DNA from: a virus
Strand: one strand, 5' to 3'
DNA: 40,906 bases
Virus record (IMG/VR): IMGVR_UViG_3300037635_005395
Span: 1 to 40,906 of that record
Part shown: positions 28,977 to 38,614 of the stretch, piece by piece
How positions within the stretch are numbered: the stretch's first letter is position 1
Layout of the letters: the number at the start of each line of letters is the position of its first letter
The notes under the pieces: generated by a model
Told to the model about the DNA's origin: nothing
The model's database searches: none
Seen by the model: only the letters and a program-made list of their open reading frames with translations
Translations under genes and position numbers: made by a program

Positions 28977-28999
28977 AAGACCCCATTTGGGGTCTTTTT
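28977..28999 (+). terminator. Rho-independent terminator after tail tube gene
   Basis: AAGACCCC (28977-28984), ATTT loop, GGGGTCTT (28989-28996) and a T-run to 28999. Confidence 0.9.
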
Positions 29000-29003
29000 A
29001 TTG

Positions 29004-29014
29004 GGAAGACTAGG
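29004..29014 (+). promoter_or_regulatory. GGAAGACTAGG: phage promoter motif
   Basis: Copy of the motif directly after the terminator, with CCAGC downstream. The last T of the box is 21 nt before GTG 29032. Confidence 0.5.
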
Positions 29015-29031
29015 CCAGCTCTGGGTTCGAC

Positions 29032-31848
29032 GTGGCTGAAAATTTAGTATTTAACCTTGACGTCGACAATAGTAAGGCTGTAGAAGCTGTAAATAACTTT
29101 TTTGAAAGTTTCGATAAAGGTTCGCTGCAAGCGAAGTCAAAATTAAATGCGGCTTTTAACCAGAAACTTGAAACTCAAGTTAAGGTAGAATTTAAAAATG
29201 GCAAACTCGTAACAAAAGAAATACAGAAGATCAGACAAGAATCAAACAGGCTAGGTGAGATACATAAAGCCGTGAATGGCGAGTTGGGCAAAACTCCAAA
29301 TCAACTTAAAAAACAAAGTCAAATTCTTAAAGCACTTTTAGGTGATACTCAAAAGTTCAAGAATGGAACAAAACAAGTTACGGAAGAATTTAAGACTTTA
29401 ACGGCCAGGATCAAGAAAGTTGGCAAGGAGATGGAAAAGGTTGGACAGTCTTCTGGAGTGATTGACAAGATTGGTGCCAGGTTTGCTCTTATTCAGACTG
29501 CCGCAAATTTGGCTACTACCGGCGTCTTGAAGATCGTTCAAGGTATTGGTCAGTTTGCGGCGTCAGCCGTGGAAATGGAGACATTGACTCTTCAGTTAGA
29601 AGGTTTTACGGGAGGCGCAAAACAAGCCGACGCAGCATTTGCTCAATTCATTGAGATCGCAGCAGCTAGCCCGTTTGACCTTAAGCAGGTAGCCAATGCA
29701 GCCAAGATCATGATGGCTTTCGGTATGTCGACTGAAGAAGCCGTACAGGCAACAGAGCAGCTGGCTGTTGTCTCAGCGGCTACTGGTGGAGATATTAATT
29801 TACTGGGAAGAAACATGGGGCAAATTGTGGCTCAGGGTCGAGCTTATACTCGTGACTTGACTCAATTTGCTATCCAGGGTGTTCCTATCTGGGACTCACT
29901 TGCTGACGTAACAGGAAAAAGTGTTGTAGCACTCAAGGAGATGGCTGCAGAAGGAAAAATAACTGGAACAGAAGTTACAGCTGCCCTTAAAAGCATGACA
30001 GCAGAAGGCACAAGCTTTCGTGAAATTGCCGACAGAATGCAAGAGACTTTTGCTGGTCGTTTAGCCAAAATTGCTGCTTCTTTCCAAGCTCTGGCCAAAG
30101 AAATTATCGATGCTTTTAACGAAATAGATGATTCTATGGGTGGAGCTCTTTCGGAACCTATGGAGGCTTTTTCAGAATTAATATTCGATCTGAGTGATGG
30201 AATAAAAAAAATGGCTAAAGATATAACTGACAATATGGTTGTGATCAAAGGAGCCATAGAAGGGGCTGCATTAGCTTTGGGAGGGCTTATTACGGCCACA
30301 GGAATATATTATGGCCTTCAGAATGCGGGCGCGATTTTGGCAATCGTAAAAGCTCTTGGCGGGATTAGGCATGTAATGAAGCTAATAACAATGCAAACTT
30401 GGTTTGCTGTTAAGGCTAAAGCGGCCCTATTGGGGCTTAGCGGCCCGAAGGGCTGGGCCATCCTGGCGGTAGGAGTAGGCGCGGCAGCTGGAGCGATGGC
30501 TGCGCTCAAGGCTAAGACGGACGAGGAAACAGCGGCGGCAAAAGAACTAGAGGGAAGCGTTGATGGAGTAAAGGAAGGCTTCGAAGAGGCTAACGAAGCA
30601 GCCTCTCAGGGCGGCATGAAAGAGGCCTTGAAAGCGTCTCGAGATGCAGCTCAAGGCGCTAAAGAGGCTCTTGATCAAGGTGTCGAAACTCTAAAAAGCC
30701 AAAAGGAAGCTATCAAGGAGCGATATGAAAAGGAAAGGACAGAGATCCAATCAACCAGGGAAAAAGTAAAAGAAAGGATGGATGGCGAAAAGGCTGCCTA
30801 CGATACAGCCGTAGCTAATGTGAACGCACGCTACGACGCCGAGGATTCTCGCCTTAACAGTATTCTCGCAAAAGTAAGAGAACGTTATGACTTAGAGATT
30901 GGACAGCTAAGTCAGAGAGGGCCCGCCGAGCAACAACTTTATAACTTTCAAAAACAACAGCTTGCGCAAAAAATAAGTAGTGGGAAGCTTGATAACGAAG
31001 CGTTGCTAAGTGCTAGAGCGCGTTTAGAAAGAATGAATAGGCAAGAACAGATTGAGCGATTAAGGATCGAAAAGAAAAAAGAGGAGAGCGTAATAATGGA
31101 TCGACAGAAGAGACTAGAGAAGGACAGAGAAGATATTTTAACTAGGACAAAAAAAATGCATGAGGACATGATGGCAAAGCTTCAAGAAGATTACGACAGC
31201 CTGTCGAAAAAATTAAAGAGAAACAAAAAGGAACAGGCCGAAGTAGTCGACGAGATAGACAACGCTATGAAGGGAGCTAAAAGGCTCGGGGTTACTGTAG
31301 ATATTACCAACTCGGCGGTTAGCACACAGATAAGCCTGGTAAACAATCTTGCAGACAGTTACGCCACTGCAGCAGAGCAGGCTGAAAGGCTAGCAAGGGC
31401 TGCGCAAAATGCATCCGCATTAGAGGGTGACGGAACGCAAGCATTTAATAATGCATTGAATAGCAGGTTTGCAGGAGGGCCTGTATCGGGCGGAAGCTCT
31501 TACACTGTCAACGAATTAGGCAAAGAAGCATTTCTGTCCGCCAGTGGTCGGCTAAGCATGATCAACGCTCCTTCTTACGGGAAATGGAAAGCTCCTTCGT
31601 CAGGGACAGTCATCCCGGCTCACATGACAAGAAGGCTTAACGTGCCAAGTGGCGGCGTCAATTTAAACAAGGTTTCAAGCACGCCTAGCGGTGGAACAAG
31701 CACGAACAGACTGATTTCCGCACTTCTGGGAGCTGTAGGCGGAGACACTGTTACTAACAATGTCACGATAGAGTCAGCTAATACTACACAAGCTGCCAGC
31801 GACATAATGGTTCAACTGGCTAAACTCAAGAGACTTCGGTATAATTGA
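29032..31848 (+). CDS. Tail tape measure protein
   Basis: 938 residues from a GTG. A coiled N-terminus is followed by a conserved tape-measure domain (~150-365) including GFTGGAKQADAAFAQFIEIA and FGMSTEEAVQATEQLAVVSA. Hydrophobic segments follow at ~405-445 (ALALGGLITATGIYYGL) and ~475-495 (GWAILAVGVGAAAGAMAAL), then a long charged coiled coil (~540-760). It sets tail length and enters the cell envelope during DNA ejection. The last codons carry the promoter-like GGTATAAT of the next gene. Confidence 0.93.
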   Translation: MAENLVFNLDVDNSKAVEAVNNFFESFDKGSLQAKSKLNAAFNQKLETQVKVEFKNGKLVTKEIQKIRQESNRLGEIHKAVNGELGKTPNQLKKQSQILKALLGDTQKFKNGTKQVTEEFKTLTARIKKVGKEMEKVGQSSGVIDKIGARFALIQTAANLATTGVLKIVQGIGQFAASAVEMETLTLQLEGFTGGAKQADAAFAQFIEIAAASPFDLKQVANAAKIMMAFGMSTEEAVQATEQLAVVSAATGGDINLLGRNMGQIVAQGRAYTRDLTQFAIQGVPIWDSLADVTGKSVVALKEMAAEGKITGTEVTAALKSMTAEGTSFREIADRMQETFAGRLAKIAASFQALAKEIIDAFNEIDDSMGGALSEPMEAFSELIFDLSDGIKKMAKDITDNMVVIKGAIEGAALALGGLITATGIYYGLQNAGAILAIVKALGGIRHVMKLITMQTWFAVKAKAALLGLSGPKGWAILAVGVGAAAGAMAALKAKTDEETAAAKELEGSVDGVKEGFEEANEAASQGGMKEALKASRDAAQGAKEALDQGVETLKSQKEAIKERYEKERTEIQSTREKVKERMDGEKAAYDTAVANVNARYDAEDSRLNSILAKVRERYDLEIGQLSQRGPAEQQLYNFQKQQLAQKISSGKLDNEALLSARARLERMNRQEQIERLRIEKKKEESVIMDRQKRLEKDREDILTRTKKMHEDMMAKLQEDYDSLSKKLKRNKKEQAEVVDEIDNAMKGAKRLGVTVDITNSAVSTQISLVNNLADSYATAAEQAERLARAAQNASALEGDGTQAFNNALNSRFAGGPVSGGSSYTVNELGKEAFLSASGRLSMINAPSYGKWKAPSSGTVIPAHMTRRLNVPSGGVNLNKVSSTPSGGTSTNRLISALLGAVGGDTVTNNVTIESANTTQAASDIMVQLAKLKRLRYN
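31838..31847 (+). promoter_or_regulatory. CGGTATAATT: phage promoter motif
   Basis: TATAAT (31840-31845) preceded by GG and followed by TGATCAGAC. 21 nt before ATG 31866; within the last codons of the tape measure gene. Confidence 0.5.
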
Positions 31849-31865
31849 TCAGACAGGGACCTTTT

Positions 31866-32222
31866 ATGTTTGACTTTGGCAAGCCAGAAGACACTGCTAC
31901 TCTATTTCGTGAAAGTGCTCTCAGGATGAAAGGCCCTGCCTTGCCGGACTGTTCCTTGAATGAAATGGAAGAGCAAGACTTGCGAAATACATTGACTTAT
32001 CTGTATTCAGCCGTCAGGAACGCCCTTGAAGAGGGTATTGAAGAGGAAGCCCTTGAAATACTCGTAGCAGAGTACGACGAGGTCTTCGTGGCTCTAGCAG
32101 AGGCCTCTGACAGGTTTAGGAGCATGGTAAAGAATGGCAAGCATCAGGTTGTCTTGGGCGTGACAAGAGAAAACGTTGACAAATATAGGAAGCTAGCTGG
32201 CGTCTGGAGTTCGGAATCCTAG
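31866..32222 (+). CDS. Small acidic tail protein, unknown
   Basis: 118 residues from ATG 31866. An in-frame TTG at 31845 overlaps the promoter motif. Acidic and helical (MEEQDLRNTLTYLYSAVRNA; EALEILVAEYDEVFVALAEA). It lies between tape measure and tail-tip genes. No family recognised. Confidence 0.65.
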   Translation: MFDFGKPEDTATLFRESALRMKGPALPDCSLNEMEEQDLRNTLTYLYSAVRNALEEGIEEEALEILVAEYDEVFVALAEASDRFRSMVKNGKHQVVLGVTRENVDKYRKLAGVWSSES

Positions 32223-32223
32223 C
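32213..32223 (+). promoter_or_regulatory. GGAATCCTAGC: phage promoter motif
   Basis: Strong copy across the stop of the previous gene, 22 nt before ATG 32242. CCTAGC-ACCA-GCTAGG (32218-32233) also forms a 6-bp hairpin. Confidence 0.6.
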
Positions 32224-32241
32224 ACCAGCTAGGCCCCTGAG

Positions 32242-32643
32242 ATGTCGCAGATCGGAGTATCGTACACGCCATCGGGTGGGACGCCCGTTTATAGCTTTAC
32301 TTTTGAGAATTTTACAGACAATGCGTTGCCAAGGACCTATCAAGCAAACGCTTCTTTTAGCCAGTCTGCGAATGGAACATCTATAATTTCAGGTCCGGCA
32401 TACAGACAGAAATACATTTGGGCTATTTCTGCCCTAGTCCCTACGGCTGAAGCTACCTCATTCGATACTATGTTCCAAGCTTGGGACACAGACCGCTCCA
32501 ATGGGTTAGCGGCGGCCTGTGGGGTCACTGATGAGACTTTCGGTTCAACTGTTAGCAGTAGCGCTGTTTTCTCAACTCCACCTTCTTATCTAAGGATGGG
32601 TCCCGGATTCACTTTGGTCGCTTTCGGATTAACGGAGGTTTGA
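32242..32643 (+). CDS. Probable distal tail region protein
   Basis: 133 residues, beta-rich (VSYTPSGGTPVYSFTFENFT; RQKYIWAISALVPTAEATSF), resembling small tail-tip barrels. The gene ends one base before the next ATG, so the two are coupled. Assigned by position and secondary structure only. Confidence 0.55.
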   Translation: MSQIGVSYTPSGGTPVYSFTFENFTDNALPRTYQANASFSQSANGTSIISGPAYRQKYIWAISALVPTAEATSFDTMFQAWDTDRSNGLAAACGVTDETFGSTVSSSAVFSTPPSYLRMGPGFTLVAFGLTEV

Positions 32644-32644
32644 T

Positions 32645-34915
32645 ATGTCATTTTTAGCTAATAACACTAGAGTATCTTCCTTAACTATTAATGGAGTTGA
32701 TTATACTTCAGCGTTCTTAGAGTGGCAGGTATCTGATCTGAGCGCCTATAAAAACGGATGTATTCAGACGACTGGCAGATTGACATTAGGAACTTATCGC
32801 GGAGGTCCGATCATTGAGGATTATGATCGGGATAATTTTCGCAGAGGTGTTCCAGTTGTCTTAGACCTAGTAGAGCCAGGAGGTTCTACTTATAGGCATC
32901 CGCGTGGATACTTGCACGTTATTTCAGTTAATTATGACGTAGAATCAGAACAGCTTCAGGTCGAGCTCGGATGTCGCCTTGTTCTAATGGCATTGACGGA
33001 AAGGATTGATGACTTGCTGTCAATTGTTCCTATACCTTTAGATGTCGCTCAGGAAACTTATCCGAATTGTTCAGCGGCCTTCGCTTCTGCCGGTAAATAC
33101 GTTTATCAGACAAACACTGGAACGCTGGCTATTGGGACTCTCTTTGATGGTGATAGCTATAACAGCTTCGCGAGTGGAGAGTGGATATCCGTTCTTGGCG
33201 TCACAACAGAAAGCGTCGCTCCTCTAGCTGGAACAGAAGCGATACCAGATGAGATTAAACTTTCATATCAAGTTCCAGAAGGGTTGGCGAACACAGATAA
33301 CAGAGGACAAGTAGATACTGTTGAGGAGACGTCTTATTACTTTGTTCGATATCCTGCCACTATATATGTTCGGAAAAACAGTGATGCTACTTCTGCGAAC
33401 CCGAATGGAACTCTTGGCAATATTACTACAGTAGCCACTGGCTCGGCAACTGGCAGCGGTGATAACGCTTGTGGAAACAGTCCTGACCAGCCTGCAGACA
33501 ACGGAAGTGACGGGACTACTAACGACTCTTGCAACGACGGATATCGATTAACGCAAGAGTCTCTCTATCTTCCTGCGACAAGAACAACAACCACTGTGAC
33601 TACTTACGATGCTCCAGGAGCTCAAGTCTCTAAAGTACAGTCCGAGTTGAGGGGCCCTGCTGTTGAAGCGAACAATCAGTATTTCGCTGACAAGTTTGCT
33701 TATTGTCGAAGTGTCTGGGCTACTGCTTGTCAGCCAAACGCTAGCTGTCCATATGAAGGGATGAACGAAATATTACTGGGTTACCAAAGTGTCAATAATT
33801 ACTATGGAGAAGCTAACGAGTTAGTCAAAACTGTTTTAGAGCAGTGGGTTCCAACTCTTTCGGCAGCACAGCCCAGTAACTGGAGGTCTGGGGTTAGTAA
33901 TGGAGTTCCCCAAGATTTCAATCAAAATGTTAGCCTTACTGATATGTACAGAGACAGTAGGGTCGAAACGACTTATTATCGTGAGAACAATGTTAATGTT
34001 CAAAAAGTAGAGACTTATAGAAGCATCGCCTCTAGAGGGTCTGGCATATCAACTTCGATAGATGCACTTCAGGGAATAAAGACCACAAACATCAGAAAGT
34101 CATCATCAAACACCACCGTTGACTCGGCTCCTGACAGGGTCAATGGAGCGACAACAAGTTTAAAAGAAAAAGAAGCTTCTTTGCCACTTTTTTCAGGAAG
34201 ATACAGGACTCCTCCTACTGAATCTGGTCCTTACATTTTAAAAGAGCAAATTCCAATCCCTCTCCTTTTGGGCTCTGACACTGAGATCAGTGCAGCGTTA
34301 GCTACATATGAAAACTATATCGAAAGATGCGTTAAAGGAGATGCTTTTGGATTGCAGCTGGGCGAATCTCTTAGATCTGAGATAGTAACAAACTGGAGGC
34401 CGGGAATGCCTTTTCGTTACTGCGATCCCTCTAAGAACAAGATCGTAGCAATGCGCATGGATGCTACAACTTGGGGGGTTAGCAGAGATGAATCTGCTTT
34501 TGTTACGAACGGTTTGTGGATAGGCTTCTCTAACGGAACATTAACGATTCCCAGTAACCTTGTTGGGGACTCGCGGCCAGACATGGGCAGTGGTACTCAG
34601 CCACCGGTTGCGCCAGTCTCTTCAGCGATAGTCAATGAAACATCCATTGACAGCGGAAGCTTTTCTTGGAATGTTGATGTTGAGCTTCAATTCAGTTGTG
34701 AGTTGAAGGCTTATGGGAATGATGGAATTGTTCCTGTCATACCTTTAGACCTTTCTTACAATGCATACGCCACCATGACCTGTTTTGCAGAGGGAGCTGT
34801 TGTAGCAGCTGGAGATCTTCTTGCGACAGACGGAACAGGTAGTGTTCCCTTGGAATATGCTGGAAGCCTTGTCGTAACAGACGCTACGGTAGTAGATGCT
34901 GACTTGTTTAGTTGA
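32645..34915 (+). CDS. Large tail-tip/baseplate hub protein
   Basis: 756 residues. The N-terminal ~130 residues (LTINGVDYTSAFLEWQVSDL; LHVISVNYDVESEQLQVELG) resemble the hub domains of tail-associated proteins; the middle has a Cys-containing segment (ACQPNASCPYEGMNEILLGY) and the end is beta-rich (~670-756). It should form the tail tip that holds the fibres. Exact class is uncertain. Confidence 0.65.
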   Translation: MSFLANNTRVSSLTINGVDYTSAFLEWQVSDLSAYKNGCIQTTGRLTLGTYRGGPIIEDYDRDNFRRGVPVVLDLVEPGGSTYRHPRGYLHVISVNYDVESEQLQVELGCRLVLMALTERIDDLLSIVPIPLDVAQETYPNCSAAFASAGKYVYQTNTGTLAIGTLFDGDSYNSFASGEWISVLGVTTESVAPLAGTEAIPDEIKLSYQVPEGLANTDNRGQVDTVEETSYYFVRYPATIYVRKNSDATSANPNGTLGNITTVATGSATGSGDNACGNSPDQPADNGSDGTTNDSCNDGYRLTQESLYLPATRTTTTVTTYDAPGAQVSKVQSELRGPAVEANNQYFADKFAYCRSVWATACQPNASCPYEGMNEILLGYQSVNNYYGEANELVKTVLEQWVPTLSAAQPSNWRSGVSNGVPQDFNQNVSLTDMYRDSRVETTYYRENNVNVQKVETYRSIASRGSGISTSIDALQGIKTTNIRKSSSNTTVDSAPDRVNGATTSLKEKEASLPLFSGRYRTPPTESGPYILKEQIPIPLLLGSDTEISAALATYENYIERCVKGDAFGLQLGESLRSEIVTNWRPGMPFRYCDPSKNKIVAMRMDATTWGVSRDESAFVTNGLWIGFSNGTLTIPSNLVGDSRPDMGSGTQPPVAPVSSAIVNETSIDSGSFSWNVDVELQFSCELKAYGNDGIVPVIPLDLSYNAYATMTCFAEGAVVAAGDLLATDGTGSVPLEYAGSLVVTDATVVDADLFS

Positions 34916-34917
34916 TA

Positions 34918-34926
34918 GGAATCCTA
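34918..34926 (+). promoter_or_regulatory. GGAATCCTA: phage promoter motif
   Basis: Strong copy right after the hub gene's stop. The last T of AATCCT is 23 nt before ATG 34948. Confidence 0.6.
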
Positions 34927-34947
34927 CATCGATTCTACTGATGTGCC

Positions 34948-35685
34948 ATGGCAATCGCGGCTAAGATATCAAGCACTGAACTCACGGCTCAGGTTACTGA
35001 TCGATTTTCAGGCAAATACCTAGAGGCTCGCTTGATTGATGCCAGCGGCACTACTTACGAGCCAGGGATCACAGTTGACGCAACCTTCTTGGGTTTCGAG
35101 GTAACGGCTGGCACTGGTGGATATAAACGTAAGGTTATAAATTACATCCCAAGCGATGTTAGTAACTATTCTGATGACGGAGTAGGACTGACGACAAAGG
35201 CTACTATTTTTGCTCATGATGGAGGTAGTACAAGTATTGACTTTTCTCATGCGGCACTCGTGTGGAGCCTTGGCAACGTTCTAACCCTTGGGTCTGTTGG
35301 AACTGCTCCTTCTGCTGGAGTCGACGGCACTTATACGAATATACCCATTGACACAACTGACAACTCTGGGATTGGGCTGACTGTAGACTTGACGATTACG
35401 AATAGTGGTGCAAGTGCTTCTGATTACGCATTGACAGTGAATTATCCCGGATACAATTATGCAGCCGCTGATGTCCTGACTATATTAGAGGGCACCTTGA
35501 GCGGACTCGGAGCAGTCGTAGCAGGAGCAGGCAATCTTGCCCTTACCGTTGCGACTGCCAACACTCCCACCAACGCCGGAAATATTCTCGCCGTAGCGCA
35601 AACATCTTCTGACGTTGTTCTTACAGCTGGAAACGAAGCTGTCTTTTACTGGAATTTAAAACAATTCGGATATTACTCTGTGTAA
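34948..35685 (+). CDS. Tail protein, unknown
   Basis: 245 residues, Thr-, Gly- and Ala-rich beta protein (ATFLGFEVTAGTGGYKRKVI; LTVNYPGYNYAAADVLTILE, a segment seen in repeat-type fibre domains). First gene of a compact run (34948-36507). Probably a tail-tip or fibre base component. Confidence 0.6.
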   Translation: MAIAAKISSTELTAQVTDRFSGKYLEARLIDASGTTYEPGITVDATFLGFEVTAGTGGYKRKVINYIPSDVSNYSDDGVGLTTKATIFAHDGGSTSIDFSHAALVWSLGNVLTLGSVGTAPSAGVDGTYTNIPIDTTDNSGIGLTVDLTITNSGASASDYALTVNYPGYNYAAADVLTILEGTLSGLGAVVAGAGNLALTVATANTPTNAGNILAVAQTSSDVVLTAGNEAVFYWNLKQFGYYSV

Positions 35686-35687
35686 TA

Positions 35688-35951
35688 ATGGCACTACTCG
35701 ATTCTCTAAAACAAACCAATCTGGCCAGCAGGATGGCGGAACTTGAGTTCCGCGCTTCTGACATCACGATTGTCGGTGATTTTCTTGGTAGTGTGACCGG
35801 TTTTTGGTTAAAGCTGGGTGACAGAGGAGAAGGATTGGTATTGTATAACAATAAAACTTACATTACGAAGCCTATCGGATTCACATCAGTTCCTAGAGGG
35901 ACAGAGGTTGAGCTTAGCTATGCTAACGGTATTTACTACAGCAAATTTTAA
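35688..35951 (+). CDS. Small tail-region protein, unknown
   Basis: 87 residues (MALLDSLKQTNLASRMAELE and on), with a helical start, then strands (DFLGSVTGFWLKLGDRGEGL). Two bp separate it from each neighbour, so it is part of one translational unit. Not recognised. Confidence 0.6.
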   Translation: MALLDSLKQTNLASRMAELEFRASDITIVGDFLGSVTGFWLKLGDRGEGLVLYNNKTYITKPIGFTSVPRGTEVELSYANGIYYSKF

Positions 35952-35953
35952 TT

Positions 35954-36166
35954 ATGGCAATCAATCGACTATCAATATCATCACAGTCAATCAAGACCAA
36001 CACAGAGGCTGTTATAGAGGTTCTTTACACAGAGCCTCCGGCTGCAGATGAACTCCTTAGTCCAGCTCAAACGCCGGGCAAACTTGTAGCCTACTACAAT
36101 GGCAGCAATGATACGACGAAGCTTTATATCGTAAGCCGTTCTGGACTTCGAATGCTTCCAATGTAA
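35954..36166 (+). CDS. Small tail-region protein, unknown
   Basis: 70 residues (MAINRLSISSQSIKTNTEAV and on), ending TTKLYIVSRSGLRMLPM. Short strands, as in linker or fibre-foot proteins. Its stop overlaps the next ATG (TAATG). The N-terminus resembles that of the following gene. Confidence 0.6.
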   Translation: MAINRLSISSQSIKTNTEAVIEVLYTEPPAADELLSPAQTPGKLVAYYNGSNDTTKLYIVSRSGLRMLPM

Positions 36167-36507
36167 TGGCCATAAACAACCCTATAATTGCAGCTAATTC
36201 TACGGTCTCAAGGGCCGAGGTAAAAACAGTTATTGGCTTACTATCGCCTGTTGCGCCTCCCGAACCTTTTACCACTGTCGTAGATGGGACTATCACGACA
36301 GTAACATTTGAAGGTGCGGTAGAAGGACAAATGGTTTTTGTGTTATCAGGTGATCAGCTTTACACAACTCCCTATGTATTCGTCAATACAACTAGTGGGA
36401 CTGGCGTTGATACTCTTGAATGGAAGAGAGTGTTTACATCAGGAGTAATTGAAGACCCAAGGACAGGACAGCCTAAAGATTCCCTGTCTGGTTTCTATAC
36501 AAACTAG
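36166..36507 (+). CDS. Small tail-region protein, unknown
   Basis: 113 residues (MAINNPIIAANSTVSRAEVK and on), beta-rich with GTITTVTFEGAVEGQMVFVL. Start coupled to the upstream gene. The same MAIN start and Ser/Ile pattern suggest a duplicated small fibre-associated protein. Confidence 0.6.
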   Translation: MAINNPIIAANSTVSRAEVKTVIGLLSPVAPPEPFTTVVDGTITTVTFEGAVEGQMVFVLSGDQLYTTPYVFVNTTSGTGVDTLEWKRVFTSGVIEDPRTGQPKDSLSGFYTN

Positions 36508-36516
36508 GTATACTAT
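36507..36516 (+). promoter_or_regulatory. GGTATACTAT: phage promoter motif
   Basis: Strong copy, overlapping the stop of the previous gene and 21 nt before ATG 36535. CGCAG follows, as in other copies. Confidence 0.65.
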
Positions 36517-36534
36517 CGCAGTTCAGGATTCGAA

Positions 36535-38268
36535 ATGTCGGATTCTTTTTATAGCAAAAGTAATAATAACAAACGTCAAGATGCTGCTTGGGATTTTATA
36601 AATGGTGGCAACGTAGGTAATCGGCTTCAGATAGTAGGATCCAATCATCAGGGCTGCATAGATAGCAGTGACTGTGGATCGGGGTGGCGATGTAGCGGCG
36701 GAATCTGTCGGCAGAAAGGCGCTAGCGCTGGCTCTCGTAGTTATGGAGACGATACGGGTTGCGGAACCGGTAGCAGCGGAGGTAGTTCTGGAGGGGGTGG
36801 AGGGCTTTGTGGGACTGGAACGGATCAATATATTTTTACAGGAGAAGAAGAGTTTATTGAATTTTACAACGAGCTCACAGTAGATCAAAATGATCCTTCC
36901 TCTGGACAAGTAAGAGCCGGAGATGTTGTCAAGCGCGAGCTTTTGAAAAAGGCTGAGGGCAATTCCGGATGGGGACTCTGGGGAGTATCTCTTAACGGCA
37001 AATGCTTGAAGACTGGATGCGGAGGTTATGGAAAAATCGGAAACAACGATCCTGATATTTGTTGTGGTCAGGGGCGCTGTTGCAGGTTCGGGGGAGGAGG
37101 ATTTGTTCAATGTTTTTGCGGAGACTGTCCTCCTCCTCCTGGCGATTGCAACAAATGGTGTGCTGATTATTTATCTGCTAATGGTGAACTAGGCGCAGGG
37201 TGCCATGACGGAAACAGTTGTAGTGAATGTGAAGATTGTCGCGAGGGTGACAACGGAGCATACAATTGTAAAAAATCATATGATGCTCCTTGTCATTGCG
37301 AAGGAAATCGATGCCATCTAAAGTGTGACGTATGTGGTGACGACGGAGTTTGTAGAGATGACTGCAGTTCGTGTCAGACTTGTTACACAACATTTGCACC
37401 TTGCGATTGTGGCACTATTAAGGTAGTATGCTGCTATTCTGCGTGTGATCAAACAAAAGGATTTACCGAATGTCGCGATAGCGTAGATTGTGCCAAGGAA
37501 TGTGGAACTCCGCCAGGAGCTGATCCTTGTGAAGGGAAATGTACAGGCGTTACTTGGTGCGAAGGTGATCAGCCAGAGCCGCCTTGTCCAGCTAAAAGTA
37601 CTTGTACGGGTAATGGATTTATCACGGCAGGAGGCAAGACCTGCCACATCAGGACAGACTGTGATAAGTCAGGTGTTCCTGATACCTGTGGATTCTGTGA
37701 TTGCAACTGCGACAACGATTGCCCCGATTGCCAGATCTGTAATGAAACTACAGGAAAGTGTGTTCCTGATCCAAAATGCAATAAATACTATCGCGCAATT
37801 TTGGTGCAATTGGTTTTGGAAGCCACCTCAAATCCATCGGCCATAGGTGGGTGCTCTATCGGGCCAATCACTAAAGGCAGTACCATACCTGGGCAATGGA
37901 GTGGAAATTTAGCGGACCCGAACGACCTTGGGCTGGCTTATCAATGGGTGAAAGCAGGATCTAATGGCCCTTGGAGTCAGTGTTCTTCGTATTATGCCGG
38001 TTGTGAGCCTGCTCTCGGCTGTTTTAACGACGCAGGCTACGATTTTTTTAATCCGCTCAGAAGAGATGGTAGCCCTATTGGAGGTAGGCACGGGCGGCAA
38101 AGATTCGAAGGAAGCTACAGCTATAGTAGACAACATGACAACTCAATAAGGACTACCGTACCTCTCGGAACTTTTCTCATTGTCGGGTATGGAGATACCT
38201 CCTCCGATGCAGCCGCTGACGCCAACGCGAAGTTGGTTGCATTTAAAGCAGCTGAGGGTCACACTTGA
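36535..38268 (+). CDS. Very cysteine-rich tail/fibre protein
   Basis: 577 residues with, by hand count, nearly 60 cysteines, mostly between residues ~40 and ~420. Segments such as CIDSSDCGSGWRCSGGIC, CCGQGRCCRFGGG and CPDCQICNETTGKC look like small disulfide- or metal-bound modules. A Gly-rich linker separates the first module, and the C-terminal ~150 residues have a different, low-Cys composition that may be the folded end domain. It lies among the tail-tip and fibre genes. Disulfides would need to form outside the cytoplasm or after lysis. No known family recognised. Confidence 0.75.
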   Translation: MSDSFYSKSNNNKRQDAAWDFINGGNVGNRLQIVGSNHQGCIDSSDCGSGWRCSGGICRQKGASAGSRSYGDDTGCGTGSSGGSSGGGGGLCGTGTDQYIFTGEEEFIEFYNELTVDQNDPSSGQVRAGDVVKRELLKKAEGNSGWGLWGVSLNGKCLKTGCGGYGKIGNNDPDICCGQGRCCRFGGGGFVQCFCGDCPPPPGDCNKWCADYLSANGELGAGCHDGNSCSECEDCREGDNGAYNCKKSYDAPCHCEGNRCHLKCDVCGDDGVCRDDCSSCQTCYTTFAPCDCGTIKVVCCYSACDQTKGFTECRDSVDCAKECGTPPGADPCEGKCTGVTWCEGDQPEPPCPAKSTCTGNGFITAGGKTCHIRTDCDKSGVPDTCGFCDCNCDNDCPDCQICNETTGKCVPDPKCNKYYRAILVQLVLEATSNPSAIGGCSIGPITKGSTIPGQWSGNLADPNDLGLAYQWVKAGSNGPWSQCSSYYAGCEPALGCFNDAGYDFFNPLRRDGSPIGGRHGRQRFEGSYSYSRQHDNSIRTTVPLGTFLIVGYGDTSSDAAADANAKLVAFKAAEGHT

Positions 38269-38299
38269 CGTAGTCAGGTAGCTAATGCCTGCATTTTTT

Positions 38300-38310
38300 G
38301 GAATCCTAGC
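38300..38310 (+). promoter_or_regulatory. GGAATCCTAGC: phage promoter motif
   Basis: Strong copy, 21 nt before GTG 38328. Preceded by a short T-run (38294-38299). Confidence 0.6.
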
Positions 38311-38327
38311 CTAGTTTTAGTTCTGCT

Positions 38328-38609
38328 GTGGCTGTATTTCCTGATCGCATAGTACTAAAGAATTCCAGCGACGCTGCAGCTGATATTGTTTCAGCTATTG
38401 AAAACGGAGGAACTGACGAGATCACTCAGGGAGAGATCGTTTTAGGTCTTGAAGCTTCTGTTGTAAGCCTGTACACACTCGACTCTCTCGGAAATATTGT
38501 AACAATTAGCGGTGGAGGAGGTTCTGGCGGATTGGTCTTTTGGGGTGGCGGTGACTTTACCACTGGAACATCTGATGGAGCCGTACCTGATGGTGGTGAA
38601 TTCACGTAG
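38328..38609 (+). CDS. Short tail-fibre-type protein
   Basis: 93 residues from a GTG. FPDRIVLKNSSDAAADIVSA and EITQGEIVLGLEA resemble the start of cyanophage fibre proteins; the C-terminus is Gly-rich (SGGGGSGGLVFWGGGDFT). Perhaps an accessory fibre subunit or assembly protein. Own motif promoter. Confidence 0.65.
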   Translation: MAVFPDRIVLKNSSDAAADIVSAIENGGTDEITQGEIVLGLEASVVSLYTLDSLGNIVTISGGGGSGGLVFWGGGDFTTGTSDGAVPDGGEFT

Positions 38610-38614
38610 TCTTC

